Shown in pieces: positions 38,915 through 44,294 of a stretch of 44,294 nt of DNA (positions are counted from its first letter, which is position 1; each line of letters opens with the position of its first letter). A program made the translations under genes and the position numbers. Under the pieces are notes generated by a model. It saw only the letters and a program-made list of their open reading frames with translations. It did not search any database and had not been told where the DNA came from. This DNA is from a virus. The stretch lies in the IMG/VR virus record IMGVR_UViG_3300044608_001275, positions 1 to 44,294 of that record; one strand, written 5' to 3'.

Positions 38915-39854
38915 GTGCCGACGCTGCGGAGGCCGCGCCACCGACAGCTTCCTCTGCTGGCCGTGCTGCAAGCACCTCACCCGCATGCTCCGCGAGATGC
39001 CCTGGTGGCTGGCACGTCTCACCGAGACCGCCATCGGGCAGACCCGCATGAGCGATAACGCCGGCCGCAAGTCGGCGCGGCGCAAGGACCTCGACGGTGA
39101 CATCGCCCTCGCGGCGTGCATTGAGCAGCTCCCTCCGAAGGAGGAGGACCTCGAGAAGGCTCGCAAGGCTCGCGAGCGCGCCGCCCTGGCGCACGCGCTG
39201 GCCACCGGCGGGATCAACGCCCGCGCGAGTGAATTGCTCTCCGAGATCAACGACAGCCTCGGCTACTGGTGCCGCGTGACCTGCGAGAACCGCGGACTGA
39301 CCTATGCGCCGCGGCCTAGCACCCGCGCACTCGCCGCCAACCACGCCATCTGGCTCTACCTCAACGCCACGGCCATCGCCCAGTCCGAGGACGCCGACAC
39401 GATCATCGGCGACATCGAGGGCCACCTCGAGGACATCGTGCGGATGGTCAACCGGCCCCTGCACATGATCGACCTCGGCCCCTGCCCGGCGTGGGACGAC
39501 GAAAACTATCAGGCCTGCGGGGTGAAGTTGCGCGCACCACGCGACACCGAGGAAGTGCAGTGCCGGCGCTGCAAGACCACCCACAACACCATGCGGCTCC
39601 TGCTGGATCTCATGGCAGCCGCCGAGCGCGAGGTCAAGCCGTGGGACGAGCTGGTGCGCATCAACCGCTCCCTGCCCCCAGACCGCCGCGTGGCACCCCG
39701 GACACTGCAGCACTGGCGGGCCACCGGCCTGCTCATGCCCCGTGAGGTCGACGGCGCAACGCCGATGTACTCATGGATGGACGTGAAGCGCCTGCAGATG
39801 CGTAAACCACAGAAGGCGTCGACCGGCGCCGCGGCACACGAGAGGATGGGCTGA
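38907..39854 (+). CDS. DNA-binding protein with zinc ribbon and C-terminal HTH
   Basis: The 315-residue protein starts with a zinc ribbon (CRRCGGRATDSFLCWPCCKH). It has a long helical middle and a second Cys set (LGPCPAWDDENYQACG ... VQCRRCKT). It ends in a MerR/HTH_17-like domain (APRTLQHWRATGLLMPREVD; PMYSWMDVKRLQMRK). Proteins of this design are frequent at the end of actinophage early operons and are thought to be transcription regulators. It is a candidate activator of late genes, by position only. Confidence 0.75.
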   Translation: MTECRRCGGRATDSFLCWPCCKHLTRMLREMPWWLARLTETAIGQTRMSDNAGRKSARRKDLDGDIALAACIEQLPPKEEDLEKARKARERAALAHALATGGINARASELLSEINDSLGYWCRVTCENRGLTYAPRPSTRALAANHAIWLYLNATAIAQSEDADTIIGDIEGHLEDIVRMVNRPLHMIDLGPCPAWDDENYQACGVKLRAPRDTEEVQCRRCKTTHNTMRLLLDLMAAAEREVKPWDELVRINRSLPPDRRVAPRTLQHWRATGLLMPREVDGATPMYSWMDVKRLQMRKPQKASTGAAAHERMG

Positions 39855-40126
39855 TGAGTGATCAGCCCGACGACGCCACTGGCCGGAAAGTCGTCAATCT
39901 CCCAGACGGCAAACGGATTGATATTCCCGAACCGCTAAGAAGGACGCCTCATTGCTATCGGGCAGGCCGCAATACGCCGCAAGGCTTCAGGCGCGTAGGC
40001 GGTATCGGAGCCAGGGTGGTTGATGGCCTAATGGATGACGACTCAGAATGCGGGTTGTGCTTCTCCCCTGAAGGGCACCACTCGCGTTCATGCCCCCGGC
40101 GGAAGCGTGTCGACACACCCTCCTGA
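39854..40126 (+). CDS. Last gene of the rightward early operon
   Basis: The 90-residue basic protein (GRKVVNLPDGKRIDIPEPLR) has a C-terminal knuckle-like motif (CGLCFSPEGHHSRSCPRRK) that could bind zinc. It starts in overlap with the previous stop. After it come about 80 bases and a terminator. Function unknown. Confidence 0.65.
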   Translation: MSDQPDDATGRKVVNLPDGKRIDIPEPLRRTPHCYRAGRNTPQGFRRVGGIGARVVDGLMDDDSECGLCFSPEGHHSRSCPRRKRVDTPS

Positions 40127-40129
40127 GTT

Positions 40130-40160
40130 GAATCCCATCGGTGTAATTCCGTGCTAACCT
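40130..40160 (+). promoter_or_regulatory. Possible rightward promoter
   Basis: TTGAAT near 40130 and TGCTAAC near 40152 are spaced about 17-18 bases. This is the only good match in the 143-bp gap between 40126 and 40270. It would drive transcription towards the terminator at 40212 and the small acidic protein gene. Weak evidence, by eye only. Confidence 0.35.
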
Positions 40161-40211
40161 GACCTCGCGCCCTGCGCAAGTGTTGCTTGTTCAGCGCGCC
40201 CTCAAACACCC

Positions 40212-40242
40212 ACCCGGTTCTCTCGATAGAGCCGGGTCTTTT
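40212..40242 (+). terminator. Intrinsic terminator after the early operon
   Basis: ACCCGG-TT-CTCT (40212-40223) pairs with AGAG-CCGGGT (40228-40237) over a CGAT loop with a two-base bulge. CTTTTC follows. It lies 85 bases after the last early gene. Confidence 0.75.
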
Positions 40243-40350
40243 CGTTCAAGCCTTCCCGAATGGAGTCCCATGCTCCTGCTCGGTGTGCTCATCGTGCTCT
40301 GCAGCGCCGCCCTGGCGCTGGACAACCGCTTCTTCCTTGAAAGGTTCAGC

Positions 40351-40689
40351 ATGTCGGTCCAGGACCAGATCAACGCCATCGTCGCCCAGCTCCACAAGGC
40401 CAAGGACGAGATCGTCGGCAAGCTCGAGGAGGCCACCGCGGGGATCCAGGCCCAACTGGTCGACGCGGGCGTGGCCGAGGAGGTCGACCTGTCGGCGCTG
40501 GCCGGGATCGCTCAAGCCTTGGATGACCTCGTGCCGGATGCCGCGGTGGACGAAGCCGTCGCCGAAGCCTCCGAAGAGGACGAAGCCTCTGTCGAGGACG
40601 AAACCTCCGATGTCGTCGACGCCGAGGTGGTCGAAGAGGACGAAACCTCCGCGGACGAAGACGAAACCTCCGCGGACGAAGAGGCCTAG
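40351..40689 (+). CDS. Small acidic protein with repetitive tail
   Basis: The 112-residue protein has a helical N-terminus (VQDQINAIVAQLHKAKDEIV; GKLEEATAGIQAQLVDAG) and an acidic low-complexity tail of SEEDEAS, VEDETS and ADEDETS units, encoded by repeated GACGAAACCTCCG. GAAAGG lies about six bases before the ATG at 40351. An ATG at 40270 would add a hydrophobic signal-like 27 residues (MLLLGVLIVLCSAALALDNR) but has a poorly spaced ribosome site. It is possibly a virion or DNA-mimic protein. It converges with the repressor gene. Confidence 0.6.
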   Translation: MSVQDQINAIVAQLHKAKDEIVGKLEEATAGIQAQLVDAGVAEEVDLSALAGIAQALDDLVPDAAVDEAVAEASEEDEASVEDETSDVVDAEVVEEDETSADEDETSADEEA

Positions 40690-40707
40690 AGGCTCAAGCC
40701 TTTCGGT

Positions 40708-41256
40708 TCAAGCCTTTCGGTTCATCAGCGGGTCCGGCAGCACCTTCGGCCGCACCCAGATCTTCAAGCCTTCCTCCGATAGGAAGGTGTGCTCGTTCAC
40801 CCGGATCAGCAGATCCCCGTCGGACTCAAGCCTTTCCCGATAGGCGAACCCGCCGATACCGGCGCCCTCAGACGGTGGCAGATCGGGATCAAACTCGACG
40901 ACCAAGCCTTCAAGCCTTTGGTAGAACGACCGCAGCAGCCCGAGCTTCTCAGGGCTCATGCCTTTCCCATTCGTGGCGTAGTACTCCCCGTGGTCGCGAA
41001 GCCTCTTGTACGGCACCTGGTTTGAAAGCCGAACAGGAACCATCCAGGGCCAGTGCTCCAAGGCTTTCTGGCGCGGGGTCAGCTCACCGCCGTACTTGCG
41101 AACGTAGTAGCTGATGGCCTGCCGGGTCACCCCGAACTGCCGGGCGATCTCGGACTGGCTCAAGCCTTTCCGCTTCAAGCCTTCGATGACGGCCAGGGAC
41201 AGCTCGGGGCAGGGTTGCCGGCTACCGGGCTCGCGATCGATCAAGCCTTCGGTCAT
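40708..41256 (-). CDS. L5-type immunity repressor
   Basis: The 182-residue protein closely follows, from memory, the mycobacteriophage L5 repressor gp71 (183 residues). The HTH is in GLKRKGLSQSEIARQFGVTR, QAISYYVRKYGG. The shared blocks are KRLRDHGEYYATNGKGMS, LVVEFDPDLPPSEGAGIGGF and DGDLLIRVNEHTFLSEEGL. L5-type repressors bind asymmetric 13-bp sites at early promoters and at many stoperators. The ATG at 41256 gives the family length. The frame stays open upstream to 41346 only because it runs through the repeat array. This is a second repressor besides that at 27891. Confidence 0.88.
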   Translation of the reverse strand: MTEGLIDREPGSRQPCPELSLAVIEGLKRKGLSQSEIARQFGVTRQAISYYVRKYGGELTPRQKALEHWPWMVPVRLSNQVPYKRLRDHGEYYATNGKGMSPEKLGLLRSFYQRLEGLVVEFDPDLPPSEGAGIGGFAYRERLESDGDLLIRVNEHTFLSEEGLKIWVRPKVLPDPLMNRKA

Positions 41257-41333
41257 AGCAATCAAGCCTTTCCGGGTTAAATGAATCAAGCCTCTACCAG
41301 GGCGATCAAGCCTCTGTCCAGATCGAACCTCAC

Positions 41334-41349
41334 TGTACCGTGTCAAACG
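41334..41349. promoter_or_regulatory. Operator-like site upstream of the L5-type repressor
   Basis: The core GTGTCAAACG (41340-41349) is identical to that of three sites near 43.1-43.5 kb. It directly abuts the stop of the upstream leftward gene and lies 85 bases before the repressor start. The reverse strand contains TTGACA, so a promoter -35 may be included. It could stop transcription arriving from the leftward operon. Confidence 0.6.
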
Positions 41350-41583
41350 TCAGTCGAGACGACGGGCCACGATTCCACGAGCTGTGACCGGCCGCGGGCT
41401 GACCGCTTCGACATCGGTGAGCAGGTAGCCGATCTTCCCGCTCGGGCCGGCGTCATAGGCGGATCCGGTGGCGACTCGATGCCGCGCGTAGTCGCCGGCG
41501 AATTCGATGGCGTCCCGGTAGGTGATCCGCTCGGCAATCGTGGCGTAACCGACCAGGTGAGCCTTGCCGCACCCGGTCCGCAC
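41350..41583 (-). CDS. ASCH/PUA-like protein, N-terminally short
   Basis: The 77 residues (RTGCGKAHLVGYATIAERIT; YRDAIEFAGDYARHRVATGS; GYLLTDVEAVSPRPV) resemble the second half of phage ASCH-domain proteins, RNA- or nucleotide-binding PUA-like modules. The same frame is open for 25 more codons upstream (GALQPYVGKRIGLV) but has no ATG or GTG before the TGA at its edge. Either the GTG at 41583 is used, or the 5' part has been lost or frameshifted. An overlapping frame from 41665 starts with ATG in overlap with the gene before it but looks non-protein-like. Confidence 0.6.
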   Translation of the reverse strand: MRTGCGKAHLVGYATIAERITYRDAIEFAGDYARHRVATGSAYDAGPSGKIGYLLTDVEAVSPRPVTARGIVARRLD

Positions 41584-41661
41584 TAGGCCTATACGCTTGC
41601 CGACGTAGGGCTGTAGCGCACCCGTCGGCGGGTCTCGACAGTCTTCTCACCGGACCGCGGC

Positions 41662-41829
41662 TCATCGTGTACCGCCGGCCGTGATGCGCGCGAATTCGGC
41701 CGCGGACAACGGCCGGCCGGACCGGTCATACCGCCGGCCGTCGCAGTAGTGATACCCGATGCGATGGCCGGCGCCGAACGCGCATGTGTGCCCGTCGACG
41801 ACGAACGCGCACCATTGCTGCCCGGTCAT
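41662..41829 (-). CDS. Small Cys/His protein of the leftward operon
   Basis: The 55-residue protein (MTGQQWCAFVVDGHTCAFGA; GHRIGYHYCDGRRYDRSGRP) has Cys and His spaced for a zinc site. Its ATG at 41829 overlaps the stop of the gene before it. Part of the leftward early operon. Function unknown. Confidence 0.6.
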   Translation of the reverse strand: MTGQQWCAFVVDGHTCAFGAGHRIGYHYCDGRRYDRSGRPLSAAEFARITAGGTR

Positions 41830-42089
41830 CGGGCGCCCATCGCGTCGTTGTGCGCAGCTGCGCCGATGCAATACGGCCGGCACGGTTCACCCGGTAGCGC
41901 GCTGCAGTCGTCGCATGCGATACCGAGCGGGCCCGCCGGCGTGGTCGGACCGTACTGCCCGCGCGCGCATGCCGCGTGAAACGTCGACGCGCGGCCGCCG
42001 GCCGTCACGCGCATACCGGCGCGCGCGTCGACACGGTAGCCACAGAGCGCACACTTACCGGCGCGCGGATTGCTCTGGTCAATCTTCAT
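41826..42089 (-). CDS. Zinc-ribbon protein of the leftward operon
   Basis: The 87-residue protein has CALCGYRVDARAGMRV, then FHAACARGQYG, CDDCSALPGEPCRPYC: two likely zinc ribbons. AGAGAGAGA lies directly upstream of the ATG at 42089. It follows the gp88-like gene after 83 bases. Function unknown. Confidence 0.65.
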   Translation of the reverse strand: MKIDQSNPRAGKCALCGYRVDARAGMRVTAGGRASTFHAACARGQYGPTTPAGPLGIACDDCSALPGEPCRPYCIGAAAHNDAMGAR

Positions 42090-42140
42090 GGTCTCTCTCT
42101 CTCATCGGTAGATCTGCGACTAGATGCCGCATACCGGGCC

Positions 42141-42166
42141 CTAGCGTTGCCGCTAGGACCCGATAA
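42141..42166. other. Imperfect hairpin between gp88-like and zinc-ribbon genes
   Basis: GGGCCCTAGCG and CGCTAGGACCC pair with one mismatch around a short TTGC loop, just past the end of the gp88-like gene. This is a possible partial terminator for leftward transcription. No strong T-run is present. Confidence 0.45.
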
Positions 42167-42172
42167 AGGGCC

Positions 42173-43126
42173 CTAGGCGCCCGCGTGGCGAATGAACCCG
42201 GCAGAGTTGTCCTTACGCCACCGGTATCCCTTGGCGCGTAAGCCAACGACGACGCCGGCAGGGTCTAGGCGCCTCTCATCGCTCTCATCGCCATCGATAA
42301 CCCGGTAGCCGTGCCACGTCTCAGGGAGAGCGGCGCCGCGCGGCGTGTCGAATGGCATCGCGACATTTCCACCGTTCGACAGGATGCCCGTGAGGTATTC
42401 GTCGGACGTATGCGCGGGTTCTTTCGCCGAGTACGTCAGCGAGTAGTCAGCGGACGCCATCCGATCCTTGGGCGCCCACGCGGTGTAATCGTAGAGCTGC
42501 ACGCCGGCGGCCACTAGCGCGCCGACCATCGCCGGCGCGACAATCTCCCAGCGGATATCAGACGTTGTATTGAGTCTCAGGTTGATGGCGCCATGTTTGC
42601 GGATAGCCGCGCGGATCTCGGCGCCGATGATGAGACCAGCCTCATACGGGTGAGACAGTAAGAAAGCCGTGCGGACCGCTTGCGCACGTTGCGCGGTCGG
42701 CATGCCAGATTGACCGGAGAACACGAGACACGCCGCGGCGCAACCGACGGACGCGCGCGGGCAGAGGTTCCAAGCGCCCGTGAGACCGAATACCGCGCGG
42801 ATATCCGAAAAGCCATCCGCCATGATGCCGCGCGCCGGCGTCAACATGAGACCGAACGACGTAAGGGAATTCTTCCCAAGCTTGAACTGTGCAGCGCCCG
42901 GAGTCAGGATCCTGTGCGAGTCGGACGTATACCCAACTGCAGCGCGTAGCGCGCGATAGGTCCGGCGTGCAGCTGCGACGGCCTGACGGTCGGCGCGCGT
43001 TGCTTGCGTCATGCCGGCGATAACGGCGCCCCCGAAGTCGTCGCGCCGAAGGGTGAGTTCCGCGCGCGACAATCCGCGCGGGCCGGTAGTGGCATCGGTA
43101 GTGGTGAGTGTGAGTGCGGTAGTCAT
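42173..43126 (-). CDS. L5 gp88-like protein
   Basis: The 317-residue protein contains the gp88-family core: FGLMLTPARGIMADGFSDIR, then NLCPRASVGCAAACLVFSGQ with three Cys, SGMPTAQRAQAVRTAFLLSH and INLRLNTTSDIRWE. The Cys cluster may bind metal, and its spacing recalls iron-sulphur or radical-SAM-like proteins, but no activity is established. In L5-type phages this gene lies at the right end under the major early leftward promoter, as it does here. The ATG at 43126 follows GGAG at seven bases; the longer frame to 43150 is less likely. Confidence 0.82.
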   Translation of the reverse strand: MTTALTLTTTDATTGPRGLSRAELTLRRDDFGGAVIAGMTQATRADRQAVAAARRTYRALRAAVGYTSDSHRILTPGAAQFKLGKNSLTSFGLMLTPARGIMADGFSDIRAVFGLTGAWNLCPRASVGCAAACLVFSGQSGMPTAQRAQAVRTAFLLSHPYEAGLIIGAEIRAAIRKHGAINLRLNTTSDIRWEIVAPAMVGALVAAGVQLYDYTAWAPKDRMASADYSLTYSAKEPAHTSDEYLTGILSNGGNVAMPFDTPRGAALPETWHGYRVIDGDESDERRLDPAGVVVGLRAKGYRWRKDNSAGFIRHAGA

Positions 43127-43136
43127 GCGAGATCTC

Positions 43137-43200
43137 CTATGCGGTGTCAAACGGTATGGGACCTAGTGAGTATGCGCTGTCAGCTATGCGGTGTCAAACG
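43137..43200 (-). promoter_or_regulatory. Leftward early promoter with two operator-like sites
   Basis: The 17-bp sequence CTATGCGGTGTCAAACG is perfect at 43137-43153 and 43184-43200. A partial copy (TATGCGCTGTCAGC) lies near 43171. On the minus strand, TTGACA (43197-43192), a 17-base spacer and CATACT (43174-43169) form a good promoter for the gp88-like gene, whose -35 box lies inside the upstream site. The downstream site falls in the leader. This fits repression by an L5-type repressor. Confidence 0.75.
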
Positions 43201-43238
43201 ACAGAGACCCGATACCGGTATGACATCGGGTCTCTGTC
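43200..43238. terminator. 14-bp perfect hairpin between leftward genes
   Basis: GACAGAGACCCGAT (43200-43213) pairs with ATCGGGTCTCTGTC (43225-43238) over an 11-nt loop, with GTTT after it on the plus side. It lies between the 44-residue gene (ending at 43262) and the gp88 promoter. It probably ends leftward transcription of the former. Confidence 0.65.
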
Positions 43239-43261
43239 GTTTGCGCGCGGTCGAGCTCGGC

Positions 43262-43396
43262 TTAGCTTAGTTCGCTAATCCGCCCCTCGAGATCCTCTAT
43301 ATCCCACTTCTCTTGCTCGTTCGGGTTAGGGAACGCAACCCGATACTCGGCAAGCGTGGCTTTTGCGTCCTCGAGTGACATGTCAGCTACGTACAT
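43262..43396 (-). CDS. 44-residue acidic protein, first leftward gene
   Basis: The frame reads MYVADMSLEDAKATLAEYRV, then AFPNPNEQEKWDIEDLEGRI and SELS. It is acidic and helical. GAGGAGG lies about seven bases before the ATG at 43396, and a good promoter lies 40 bases further upstream. The clear ribosome site, promoter and terminator mark it as a real gene. Function unknown. Confidence 0.7.
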   Translation of the reverse strand: MYVADMSLEDAKATLAEYRVAFPNPNEQEKWDIEDLEGRISELS

Positions 43397-43429
43397 TTTG
43401 GCGCCTCCTCGGTATGTTTGTGCTACTTA

Positions 43430-43486
43430 CAAAGTACGAAGCTACAGCACTTGCTATGCGGTGTCAAACGGGGTAGCGTTAACCGC
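43430..43486. promoter_or_regulatory. Divergent promoters overlapping a third operator-like site
   Basis: CTATGCGGTGTCAAACG recurs at 43454-43470. Leftward, TTGACA (43467-43462), 17 bases and TAGCTT (43444-43439) precede the 44-residue gene. Rightward, TTGCTA (43451-43456), 17 bases and TAGCGT (43474-43479) end eight bases before the ATG at 43487. One repressor bound here would block both. Confidence 0.72.
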
Positions 43487-43741
43487 ATGATGAACTACAC
43501 AGTTTCGATCCGCAACGAAAAGCCGCGCCACTTCGCCGAACGACGTGCCGCAATGGAGACCGCTATCGCCTACTACGGCATCGGTCGCGACGTGTTCGTT
43601 ATCGATAACACAGACCCCGCCGGCGGTACCGACCACGCGCGCGGCTGGGCAACCTACGTGAACCGCAACATCGGCAAGCTGCATTACTGCCACCCGTGCG
43701 GCGGATACACCGCGGAGCACGCGCGCGGCGGACATCGGTAG
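43487..43741 (+). CDS. Small rightward protein at the right end
   Basis: The 84-residue protein (MMNYTVSIRNEKPRHFAERR; AAMETAIAYYGIGRDVFVID) has a strand-helix-strand start and a C-terminal half with HYCHPCGG. It lies directly after the divergent promoter and would be translated from a nearly leaderless message. Two ATGs in tandem (43487, 43490) are possible starts. Function unknown. Confidence 0.65.
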   Translation: MMNYTVSIRNEKPRHFAERRAAMETAIAYYGIGRDVFVIDNTDPAGGTDHARGWATYVNRNIGKLHYCHPCGGYTAEHARGGHR

Positions 43742-43752
43742 GGCCCGCGGAT

Positions 43753-43995
43753 ATGAGACTCGCCTACACACTCGCCCCGCTCTTCGCCCTCGGCGCCATC
43801 GCCGGCGCCGCAGCTACCGAAGTCGACTACATACGCGATACCGGTACGCGCGCTACCGTCGTCATGCCGTATTGCGGCACTGAGGATGGATCCGACTACC
43901 CGAACCAGTATTGCCTGTGGGTCGACCCCGATACCGGCCGCGGATACGTGAACGACTACACCGCCGGCGCAACCGCCGGCCGCGGTGCCGAGTAG
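43753..43995 (+). CDS. Exported or membrane-anchored small protein
   Basis: The 80-residue protein has an N-terminal hydrophobic segment (MRLAYTLAPLFALGAIAGAA), a probable signal or anchor. A short extracellular domain with two Cys follows (MPYCGTEDGSDYPNQYCLWV). It follows the previous gene by 11 bases and is followed by a hairpin at 44017. Function unknown. Confidence 0.6.
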   Translation: MRLAYTLAPLFALGAIAGAAATEVDYIRDTGTRATVVMPYCGTEDGSDYPNQYCLWVDPDTGRGYVNDYTAGATAGRGAE

Positions 43996-44016
43996 CTCCG
44001 ACAACCTCAGGACCTC

Positions 44017-44049
44017 AGGACCCCGATAGCCACACGGCATCGGGGTCCT
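44017..44049 (+). terminator. 11-bp perfect hairpin after the last rightward gene
   Basis: AGGACCCCGAT (44017-44027) pairs with ATCGGGGTCCT (44039-44049) over an 11-nt loop. No T-run follows. It ends the short rightward unit. Confidence 0.6.
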
Positions 44050-44294
44050 GTCATATGCGGCATCGGGCGCCCGCGCTCGGGACTTGGCCACAATCGACCA
44101 CGCGCGCGCCACCGCCGGCCGCGGGTAACCGTGCGACATCGCCCGCCGGCCGCCCTAGAGCTCGGCTAGGCGCCCGCAATGCGCCCGCGTCGTCGTCTCG
44201 GGTCCACACCGCATCGGGGTCGTCGTCGTCGGACCCGGGTACTCGGGCCCTTCGGGGCCCGGTACCGGTCACCCCGCCCCCCCGGGCCGAAGAC
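44050..44294. other. Non-coding right end
   Basis: No convincing gene is seen in these 245 bases. They are very GC-rich (repeats of CGCGCG, GCCGGC and CGTCGTC). They hold a hairpin CGGGCCC-TTCG-GGGCCCG at 44244-44261 with a stable UUCG-type loop, followed by GGTACCGGT. This could be the non-coding genome end near cos. The true genome ends cannot be told from the window. Confidence 0.5.

Larger units (their letters stand above)
40245..41318. repeat. Dispersed array of TCAAGCCTTTCCG-type sites
   Basis: The consensus TCAAGCCTT(T/C)CSG occurs at 40246, 40511, 40694, 40708 (these two as a perfect 14-bp tandem), 40764, 40826, 40910, 41160, 41175, 41241, 41262, 41286 and 41306. Looser copies lie at 40564, 40581, 40903, 40956, 40996 and 41057. 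Copies within the repressor gene fall in all three codon phases and others are outside it, so the DNA or RNA motif is conserved rather than a peptide. All tight copies point the same way. No similar cluster was seen elsewhere in the window. Confidence 0.85.

Noticed and set aside
38727-39713. 328-codon minus-strand open frame opposite the HTH protein
   Set aside because: The plus-strand protein has clear zinc and HTH motifs and coupled ends; the antisense frame has neither.
40563-40689. Acidic tail repeats as further members of the TCAAGCC site array
   Set aside because: The GACGAAACCTCCG units share only AGCCT or ACCT and keep one codon phase, so they are better explained by the Glu-Asp-Glu-Thr-Ser peptide repeat; only loose copies were listed.

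Overview
The window is most of, or all of, a temperate tailed phage (siphovirus) of a high-GC actinobacterium. Three things point to Mycobacteriales (Mycobacterium or a close relative). The gene order is tRNA, LtfC-like protein, endolysin, then terminase. Several proteins read like families first described in mycobacteriophage L5: a gp6-like LtfC protein, a gp29-like tail protein, a gp88-like protein and an L5 gp71-like repressor. There is also a WhiB protein and two DUF732-like secreted proteins. No host name can be read from the sequence.

Layout. 0-4.5 kb (+): a tRNA-Asn-like element, an LtfC-like protein, a collagen-like fibre, an endolysin (C39 peptidase plus GH19) and membrane proteins of the lysis cassette; no lysin B is visible. 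4.5-26.6 kb (+): the virion genes in the usual order: terminase, portal, MuF, scaffold, capsid, connectors, tail terminator, major tail protein, frameshifted chaperones, tape measure, minor tail proteins. They end at a 17-bp perfect terminator. 26.7-28.3 kb (-): a complete tRNA-Lys sequence (probable attP core), a short tyrosine integrase, a small separate arm-binding-like protein and a small HTH repressor. 28.4-40.1 kb (+): a Cro-like protein, an antirepressor, membrane and secreted small proteins, SSB, an ERF annealing protein, HNH nucleases, a replication initiator containing iteron-like repeats, a resolvase, WhiB, many small genes and an HTH protein, then a terminator. 40.3-44.3 kb: a small acidic protein gene (+), an L5-type immunity repressor (-), a leftward early operon (-) ending in a gp88-like gene, and two small rightward genes beyond divergent promoters that overlap TGTCAA-core operator-like sites.

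The most unusual points are these. (1) A minor tail gene at 22.5-24.4 kb is interrupted by a short GC-rich hairpin element. It has a stop codon in each of the two frames that must be joined, and matched GCC codons that would restore the conserved protein exactly, which suggests translational bypassing. (2) A motif TCAAGCCTTTCCG occurs in more than a dozen copies in and around the L5-like repressor gene, in all three codon phases. (3) Two different repressor systems sit in one genome. (4) Seven exact 12-bp units lie in the replication initiator gene, followed by a 12-bp inverted repeat, as in lambda-type origins. (5) A relic of the ssb 5' end lies upstream of an HNH gene, followed by a rebuilt ssb.

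Gene functions were assigned by reading motifs and from memory of the families; no database search was run.
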